Positions 56,805 through 64,000 of a stretch of 64,000 nt of DNA are shown in pieces. Source of the DNA: Prostheceraeus crozeri (Eukaryota > Platyhelminthes > Polycladida > Euryleptidae); NCBI GenBank assembly GCA_907163375.1, contig CAJQUW010006851.1, positions 41,831 to 105,830 of the forward strand, read 5' to 3'. The notes beneath the pieces were generated by a model. It was not told where the DNA came from, did no database searches, and worked only from the letters and a program-made list of their open reading frames with translations. Numbering within the stretch: the first letter of the stretch is position 1; every line of letters starts with the position of its first letter. A program made the position numbers and the translations under genes.

Positions 56805-58071
56805 TACCGGAGTTTTCCACTTAATATACCCCTCCACTTAATATGCCCGGATATATTAACTCGAGCTGAACTTTCATTATGTCTTTGTAACATTCAGCCA
56901 TTTTCTTGGAAATAACACTTCTGATGATTTTTGTAAATCAAGCACTCATCTTGGTGTCTCATAGCGGAAGAAGATTAGGCGAAGTCTTATTACCTGTATA
57001 TTAGGGTTTTCAAAATCCCGACTTTTTCTGATCCCGGGATTAGCAGGCTCAATTCATTTACCGATGGTATGCGGAGGCTAGCGTAGGCGTTGTTTTCAAT
57101 TCTTTGACGAGTATTTTGAACGATACACTGTACGTACTGCACAACTAATGATATCAGATAGACATGTGTCTTAATATCCATGAATTAATAATAACTTATC
57201 TTTTCACATGCAGACAGAAGCTATAACAATACTTAGATCTGGTTATCACACACAATGTGCGTTGTCGCATTAAAGCCCGATATGAGATTTTCAAATCGAA
57301 ATGCAAATCCCGCGATTTTCTGACGTCTGGTAAAAGCCCGATATTGTATAATAATTCATTAGATATTATTAACCCTGTATGTATAACGCTTCTCTCGACT
57401 GCCTGAACATATTCTTATTTTTTGATATCAATGAATTGGTTGCGATAGACAATAAGTATTATTATTCTTCGCAGTTCTATATGGGAGTAGCTGTGTCTCG
57501 AGCTGGCAAGGGTCTACTGTTAAGGTGATCGTGGGAAGTCAATATTTAGTTGTTGCATCGCGTTAACATTCTTATTTCACGCATTGCATCTGTTACTCCA
57601 TGTTCCTTGTCCATAGCTTTGTTACTTCATCTTCATACAGCTGCTAACTGCCCAAAGAATAGATGTTACCTAATCCCGGGATTCAGAATCCTGTAAAAAT
57701 GCGATAATCCCGGGATTGAAAACTCTACTGTAGAGGCCTATGCCTAAGAACTGTTACTCTGTTGTTGAGATTTTATTCAGATGCTTGTTGAGGTATTGCT
57801 CATTTTATACCCTAATAACTGTAATAAGTTGCATTCAAATTGTGAATTTGTTTTCATCACAGTTTAGTTTCAAGCTCATATGTACCAAATTATGAACACC
57901 TATAATAAATTATTGTTGCTTTAAGTGACGGATTCCATCTCATATATTAAATATGCTTATTTTGCGGTGTTTCTAACCAGGTATATTAAGTTGATACAAA
58001 CTTATTCTGCAATTTCGTCATTTTCCAGTTAATATACCGGTTATAAGCTTATTAAGTGGAAAACTCCGGTA
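56805..58071. mobile_element. middle TA-flanked DNA element (level 2)
   Basis: CCGGAGTTTTCCACTTAATA at 56807 is inverted against TATTAAGTGGAAAACTCCGG-like sequence ending at 58069 (AAGTGGAAAACTCCGG exact), with TA on both sides. CCACTTAATAT is repeated just inside the left end, and TTAATATACCGG inside the right end. Without the level-3 insertion the element is about 530 bp. TA duplication suggests a Tc1/mariner-type MITE. Confidence 0.75.
56994..57735. mobile_element. hAT-type non-autonomous element (level 3, innermost)
   Basis: The element 57002-57727 (726 bp) starts TAGGGTTTTCAAAATCCCG and ends in the complement of TAGAGTTTTCAATCCCGGGA. The CCCGGGATT motif is repeated at both ends. Flanks CTGTATAT (56994-57001) and CTGTAGAG (57728-57735) match at six of eight positions, consistent with an aged 8-bp hAT duplication. 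No transposase. Confidence 0.75.
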
Positions 58072-58937
58072 AAACTGACTTAATTAAGCAAAAAGTTGCA
58101 TCGGTCCTGAGACTTCCTACAAAATTCAAATTGTCTGAGATTTATTTGAAAAAATTCACTTTTTCGCACTTTCAAAATGTAAAAATCTTTCATGTGGTGA
58201 TAGAGTATCGATTCGCTATTTCAACTTAGTCAACGCTCAAACATCCTATTACATGGTGTATTGGCATGAGATACGAAAAAGAATGAGAAAAATTGATTTA
58301 TTTTTGAAGTTGAGAGAATAATTTTAGTAAAATTAGTCGATTTTCGTGGCACAAGTTACCTAAGAGGTCGGTGGCAACATTGGATCTCTATTGTACAGAA
58401 ATGATGTTCATTAAGTAAAAGCTGTTCAAAAATATTAGTTATGGTTAGTGATCAGTAAAATAGATCATCAATTGACTGCAGCTGTAACTCCTAATGATGT
58501 CTGCAACTTGTTTGTATGATGAAAATATGGGCCTATATTGAAGGTCGGTTTGTTTACAGTTTGAGGTATATATTGCATTCAGTCTTTTACGACTGTGAGA
58601 AACGGAGAATAATCACCAGAAAATCAAAATATCTAACTTATCTAATGATTCCCTTCTATCGAATGTTGTGTACGGCACTGGCAATTTGAAAACTATAGCA
58701 TGCGTACATGATGCTAATTGTTAGCATTGCCGGGCAATAACAATATTCGATCCAATAATTTCAACGTAATTACTAGTTTTGCGTGAAGGCTTTCATTAAA
58801 CATGCAGTACCGGTGCTTGATATTGTGACAAAACTTGCTTCAATTTAGTTGGTGGCTTGCGACTATTCTTTATTATAGAACAGAACATCAGAAACAATAA
58901 ACTTTTCCGCTTCATGACCTCACGACGAGTTTTGAAA

Positions 58938-59012
58938 AAGCCGGTGGTGGGGTTCGAACCCTTCCCCCGTGTGTGGCAGTTTACGCTCTAGTGTCAGGGG
59001 CTATGCTACGCT
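58938..59012 (-). repeat. tRNA-like sequence with perfect T-arm
   Basis: On the minus strand GTAGCATAGCCCC..AGAGCG resembles a D-arm/A-box, and GGGTTCGAACCCC is a perfect T-arm/B-box with a 5-bp stem, followed by CACCACCGGC. The 5' acceptor strand does not pair, so a functional tRNA is unlikely. It sits inside the outer nested element, so it is probably a SINE remnant. Confidence 0.5.
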
Positions 59013-59652
59013 TCAATGTTAACTGCGATGAATGGCAATTGTATTGCGATGAATTGTGCGACCTTTGTTGAGTATAGGTCTACCGCGAACCGATGTGTGT
59101 ATGCTAGTTTTTGCTATCTACCAACTTCGATTAAACAATACGAGCGGATGTTACAGTAATTCCTCGAATGATCATTACAAGTGCTTTAAAACACATGATT
59201 TCCTACTTTTTTATGATGCGATCTTCACATCATACATCGAATGATATACTATCGATATTTGATCAATTTTAAGGATAAAAGTCCTTTTTATGATATTCGT
59301 TTTTATATATACTGAGTGATCTTCGAGTTTCATGTGCGATTTTTATTATTTAAATATAGTACTGTATATTAGGAACATTCGCTTTTGTGATTTCGAGTAA
59401 TATCTGTAAGTAAATGACCGAAATAGTATAAAATACGATGAGTGGCACAAAGTTGTCCATTTGATGGGGTAACTTGTGTCATCTTTGGCGGGTTCTAGTG
59501 TCAAAAGTATAGCTAGAAAAAATGTCAAAAAATGTGTGGTATTTCTAGAAACCTGAAGTTTAGAACCATGTAAGTTTGGAGTTCTAAAAAAATTTCCGTG
59601 GGCGCAATCTCAAAAAACGCAAATAAATGGCACAAGTTATCCCTTGACGTTA

Positions 59653-60360
59653 CTTTGTTTCATTTCGTTTCAGTTGTTGACGAAGTGTTTTATTGTCTTG
59701 TTAGTCGAACATTAAGTCTATGCCGTTGAACAACGCGTTTTATCGGCGAGTCACTGTTGTCTGAAATGTATATGGGAAAGGGAAATATAGAACATTTTTA
59801 TTCATCCATTGATTGTTATTTAATTGTTGATTTCTTGCGAATTGTACTGCTATATTTTTGTATTCGAAGATTTCATAATTTGTTCGTTATATGCATTTAT
59901 ACGTATAAGATTGTCGAAATCCTTCTCTTGCTTCTTGCGTGATGATTCATCTGAACATCGATCAGAAATTCTCCTCTTTTCATTTATTTTGAAATTCATT
60001 TTATTCTTATTTGTCATGTGAGAATCAGAGTGTACAAAAATGTTCTTTTTAGCTGCTGTTTTGTAGAATTCAAATCTTGCTCTATTCGATGAAGATATTG
60101 TGACTGTAAAGTCAAGAAGATTTAAAGTTTTTGATTTTCAGAATACTCAACTTCGAATTTTATATCAGGATGTTGCGTATTCAGAGCATGTAAAAGGTCT
60201 AAAGCTTGTTCCTCACTATTCGTTAATATAGCAATGCAATCATCAACATGGAATAAAGGTAGTTGGTTTGAGGAGCGTTGTTTTCTATTGTTTCAATGAA
60301 AAAAGATGCTAATAATCCTGATAGAGAGTTACCCAGAGGTTGGTCTTTGATTGGTTATGA
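59653..60360. other. noncoding, no gene seen
   Basis: Sequence after the nested elements. Only chance ORFs. Confidence 0.35.
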
Positions 60361-60430
60361 CTAGGGGTGTACCGATTAGTGATTTTGATGATCTGCCGAT
60401 CAATGATTAATCGGTGGAAGGGAGTCGATT
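60361..60430. mobile_element. possible hAT-type end
   Basis: TAGGGGTGTACCGATTAGTG followed by GATTAATCGG resembles the TAGGGGTGTACCGAT start seen in several animal hAT families. The segment is rich in ATCGG/CCGAT words of both orientations. No opposite end or duplication was found. Confidence 0.35.
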
Positions 60431-60734
60431 ACTTCTTTTGAATTCATCTGAAATCGACGTTTTCCATATGCTGAAAGTACCCTTTTAGTTGAAGGAAGCT
60501 TAATAATAGTATAGTGCGCCAAATAATAAGTAAAAAAAGTCCTGAATGTTCAATGCAAAAGTTGTTGTGATGCTAGTCCAGTCCTACGTTCAGTTGAATA
60601 ATTATGAATTTTTATCAATCGCTTTTGATTAGATTGCAATAGAAGATACAAAAGCATAGAACAAGAAGTTTATTTTATGTGACTACATAAGCATTCCAAA
60701 TAAAATCACATCGATAATCAGCATTATTGTAATG

Positions 60735-61110
60735 ATTGGGGCGCTTGGTACACGCGATTATCATAAATTCGGGCGCCTCGTGCATTATAACAATGATCAG
60801 GGCTCTCTGTACAAAATTCAAGAAAATAGGGCGCTTGGTACAAAATTGTTTTTGATCTTATTGCAAATTCATTGATAAATTAGCAAACAGCTATACCGGA
60901 ACCAAAGCGCATGAAACAGTTGAATTTCCAATAAGGGCGCTTGGTACAGCAAGTGTACCAAGCGCCCCTATCGAAAATATTTTTTGTTCTTATTTCATAC
61001 TCATTTATTTAGTAGTGAACAGGTATGTGATAGCACTAAAGCACATGCAATAAAATTCAAATATATTTAAATTTTGAATTTTTTACAGTGGGTGTACCAA
61101 GCGCCTTTAT
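60735..61110. repeat. cluster of GGGCGCTTGGTACA repeat ends
   Basis: GGGCGCTTGGTACA or close variants occur near 60738, 60770 (GGGCGCCTCGTGCA), 60800 (GGGCTCTCTGTACA), 60829 and 60932. The complement occurs at 60953 and 61091. At 60932-60964 two copies face each other (GGGCGCTTGGTACA, 5 nt, TGTACCAAGCGCCC), forming a perfect hairpin. The pattern looks like repeated TIR or subterminal motifs of a MITE family. Confidence 0.6.
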
Positions 61111-63119
61111 TAAAATTATCAGAACAGCTACAATCAGTGGCGTCTTCTCCGTACCTGCGAGGTCTTCGGCGCATCCTCAAAAATTATTTACCAACATTTA
61201 TAAAAATGAAAAGTGTCATCATTCATTTAAATTCGATAGCTTCTCGTGATAGCTGTGCACAGCTTCCGTCTCAAAATCAGACGCTCAACCTCAAGAGTGA
61301 ACAGTTTTGCAGCACGTGCTCGAATCACAGCTGTTTTCTTCGAACAATTAGACACACAAGCTAGTCGTGTGTCCAGACGGAGCACTGATGTTCAGACAGC
61401 GAAAGAGAGTTGTGTGCGTGTGGGGCAGTAAGCGCACGCGCCCGCGACAATATTGGCTTTCCCGATAGACATGATGCTTTGCCTTCTCCAATTTTTGCAA
61501 TGAAATTCCACGCAATTCTTGATCGAGGCGCGGTGCCTAAATATAGTAAGGGAAGCGCAACCCAATTGTTCCTAGCTTCGCTTAATGTGAGGGAAGCCAA
61601 TACGTCAACAGTGGCAGATGGATGACGTTCAGACAAGACTGCAATCAGATGATGAGCGTTCTCCAATGAATGCAGAGTAATGCATCTGACTCGAACACCC
61701 AGATTCGGTAGAATTCCATAATTTGTTTTTACGTGATTGATGTGACACTATGTTTAGTACTGCAGATGAGATCATAACCACGTCTTTCGTCCCAAGGGAA
61801 TATACTGAAAAGATGACAGTCGTCAGGCAAGGTAGGCCAACACCTGATATGAAGTTGAAAGTACTCACAGAGAAAGAAATAAGAAATACACAAGACATTT
61901 TAATGCATCAAAATTTCAAACATGTGAGTGGCTGACCGGCCGTCAAAAACGCAAGAAACTGTTGGCCTTGCCTCCTTTTTTCTCGAGAAAATGTGGTCTG
62001 GACAGAGAGGGGATATAATGATATAGCCGCTCCTTGAGTAAGGCGGTTAAGTGACATGAGCAATCACTTCTCATGTGCACTTTCACTTGACCTTAAAAAA
62101 TGTTCGGAAAATTGTTATTAAAAATTCAGCTTTTATGAAAATTAATGTTGTGACATAAAAGTGCTTTGTATAGAAATAGTATCCCAATGCCGAGTGAAGG
62201 CCTATGGTTAGGGAGCACGCGACGCCACTGGCTACAATATATAAAATATTCTATCTTATGATGTTCTATGATTCTTATATAGATTCTTGTATCACGTAAG
62301 GCTAACTCAGATATTATTTTGCGACAAGTGTTGAAGAAAAACATAATTGGGCCTACCTCAGCTGCAAGCCTTTTGAAAGAAAAATATCAATGTTTGTCTA
62401 AGACCGTGTTTTTTGTAATTATATACAGTTAAGTTTGATTTTGTTTAGTCAAATTCAATAATGTATCTGCTCTTGATTTATCTATCAACAATAATGCATC
62501 ACATGATGAAATATTAAGTTTACTTGTTATGTCGATGATCTCGAAATAATCAAGGATGCTTTCTATGCAGCATTTCTAAAATTTTCGATACAATGTAGGC
62601 TATGTATTTCATCTTACACTTTATATGCTTCTCATGACTCAAACGATGAGATTATCAAGGAAAAGACATCACATGTGCAGGTATGACAAACCTCTAATAC
62701 ACAATATAACCAAGCATTCGCAGCCGAAGAATCAAAAAATTGCATCATCCAACGTGTCAATTTGAGGCGCGAATTCGTCCCGGTCGCTGAACTGGTCATC
62801 TGACATTGCAAAATGAGCCTGCGAATTTTAGGAATATGCCTTTAATAGTATCGGTTTAGTGCATACCTCATTGGCTTCGTTTAGTTGCTACTAGATGTCA
62901 CGTTTGCCAGTTTGCATTGCTCCACCTTGATGAAATCACTGTCATCATGCCGAGTCATAACTATTTTTGTATGATGGCACCATTAACCAATATCACTGCA
63001 GCTAGCATGCGAAAAATTTCCAAGGTGATAAATCTTGCAAAAATAAGTTTGGTTTAATGCGAATAGTTAATAGGGATAAGCGAGAAACTTTTCTAGAGTT
63101 AACTTTTTTATATTTTATT
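61111..63119. other. no gene supported; GC-richer segment at 61360-61620
   Basis: 61360-61620 is less AT-rich and has long frames on both strands (+ 61410-61625; - 61666-61361) without a recognisable domain. A short + frame, MFRQRKRVVCVWGSKRTRPR at 61389, is basic and may be transposase-derived. The frame 61750-61935 is also unrecognised. The rest is AT-rich. Confidence 0.35.
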
Positions 63120-63124
63120 GAAAG

Positions 63125-63350
63125 TGTACAGAGCGCCCTATAATTTCATACATTTTATCTTCTATCATGTCGATATAACACCGTGGCACAGATAATCAAT
63201 CCATGTTGTTGTTGTTATAGATAAAGGACAACTAGCCCGACATGTACAAGTAATATGGAGTCTCAATTCATCATAGATATCAAATGAAGATGGGAGGGCG
63301 CTTGGTAAAAATCGCCTCCTATTCACTCCATAGTACCAAGAGCCCTAATT
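63125..63350. repeat. second group of GGCGCTTGGTA repeat ends
   Basis: GTGTACAGAGCGCCCTATAA at 63124, GGGAGGGCGCTTGGTAAAAA at 63293 and AGTACCAAGAGCCCTAATTA at 63333 are the same family as the 60.7-61.1 kb cluster. The three copies are in alternating orientation. Confidence 0.5.
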
Positions 63351-64000
63351 ATTATTATTGAAATAATATATAGAGACGTGGGAGAGCCAATCCATTTTCA
63401 AACCAATGATGGCATGAAAGGACAGAACTTATTATTGTGTCGAAGGGGTCTGAAGTGATCCGTCATTACTTTCCATAGGACTCCAATTTGGTAAATGATA
63501 ATTTCATCCGTTATTTACGGAAATTAAAATATAGGCCGATATTCCGCGCTGGGACTCGATCGAACCCAGGGCCTTGTTGTATGAGAAAACTCCACAACAA
63601 GGCTACAGTAGCAGCTGGTTAGCTGCAAAGTGATTGGTTGCATATCTCAGTCAACCATGAGCGAGATCGCGACATGGCCAAGGTTTACCAAGAATTTAAA
63701 AAGCAGAGAAAGCAGCGATCTTCCAGAGTGGAAGCCGAGCCCTGGCCTGGATTTTCCGAAACACAACCAGTCGCTTCTTCTTATAATATTGCTTTCCTTG
63801 CCGTCCTCTAAATCTTGATACTTCTATATGCAAAGCATCTATAGCGTTGATGCGCAACAGAGTATAATTTGTGCGTTTTACAATCATGTCCATCATGGCG
63901 AACGCTAAAATCACTTGACAATGATGGTTAGGCCATTATTTTCCTTGACACACGCAAAATCCTCTCCCTAAAAATTCTATTAATGGATTTAAAGACCAAC
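63351..64000. other. window end, no gene seen
   Basis: Apart from the tRNA-like sequence at 63541-63625, only chance ORFs are present (for example 63630-63818 + and 63914-63696 -). Confidence 0.35.
63541..63625 (-). repeat. tRNA-like sequence with long anticodon-type hairpin
   Basis: On the minus strand TAACCAGCTGCTACTGTAGC is followed by a hairpin (CCTTGTTGT-G-GAG, TTTT, CTC-AT-ACAACAAGG; about 12 bp) and CTGGGTTCGATCGAGTCCCA, whose 5-bp stem closes an 11-nt loop rather than 7. The order imitates a tRNA but the loops are non-standard, so it is a SINE-like or tRNA-derived relic. Confidence 0.45.

Larger units (their letters stand above)
56704..59652. mobile_element. outer TA-flanked DNA element (level 1 of three nested elements)
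   Basis: The left end (TA)CCGTCAACTGGGGAAACTTG (56704-56725) is inverted against CAAGTTATCCCTTGACGT(TA) ending at 59652. AACTTGTGCCA is shared by both, and TA lies outside each end. The same end motif recurs inside (GTGGCACAAGTTACCTAAGAGG near 58348; GGGGTAACTTGTGTCATC near 59466), suggesting subterminal repeats or a second copy. Much of the interior is other inserted elements. No transposase was seen. Confidence 0.6.

Noticed and set aside
61361-61666. 101-codon minus-strand ORF as a gene
   Set aside because: No recognisable domain, open frames on both strands due to locally higher GC, and no splice or repeat evidence.

Overview
The window is eukaryotic nuclear DNA, most likely from an invertebrate animal. 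It is AT-rich and has GT-AG introns, long noncoding stretches, several satellite arrays and a dense mix of decayed transposable elements. There are no operons, ribosome binding sites or prokaryotic gene spacing. The palindrome-like word TAGGCCTA and close variants recur in noncoding DNA. My impression is that this is common in echinoderms and some other marine animals, but that is a weak hint only.

The one convincing host gene lies on the + strand between about 34.35 and 55.79 kb. I assembled it from splice signals and reading frame. It has five coding exons: 34383-34395, 36900-37796, 40224-40469, 51548-51601 and 55420-55793. All four introns are phase 1, and the joined frame is open for 527 codons. 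The predicted protein starts with a beta-grasp-like unit, then a clear SUMO/Rad60-like ubiquitin-fold unit, a basic linker, a third beta-rich unit with a CxxC...CC cysteine cluster, a coiled coil of about 80 residues, a proline-rich mini-exon and a C-terminal ubiquitin-like domain. I do not recognise the family. Introns 1, 2 and 3 each carry a different minisatellite (61, 50 and 80 bp units) beginning within about 155 nt of the 5' splice site. Intron 3 (11 kb) holds a foldback element, hAT-like remnants, a 2.1-kb TIR element and a 3.9-kb hAT-type element that itself contains a Penelope-like insertion. Intron 4 holds a decayed reverse transcriptase.

Region 0-34 kb has no supported host gene. 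It contains a hAT-type end (about 345-511), a Mutator-type MITE with 9-bp target duplication (1969-2386), a 5'-truncated CR1/L2-like LINE (about 2540-3900), a foldback element (4387-4947), a large inverted pair (6737-7580 and 9138-9600) with a nested TA-flanked MITE, a composite inverted-repeat element (12433-14274) with a Penelope GIY-YIG insertion, another Penelope relic (15.2-15.7 kb), a pogo/Tigger-like C-terminus (about 16.43-16.62 kb), a 25-bp minisatellite, a LINE endonuclease relic (19.0-19.8 kb), a 34-bp satellite of about 52 copies (20.13-21.89 kb) and more foldbacks and short palindromic elements.

Region 56-64 kb is a transposon graveyard. Three DNA elements are nested in each other (56.7-59.65 kb), GGGCGCTTGGTAC-ended repeats cluster at 60.7-61.1 and 63.1-63.35 kb, and tRNA-like (B-box) remnants occur. 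Element families were assigned by reading motifs by eye. No database search was possible.
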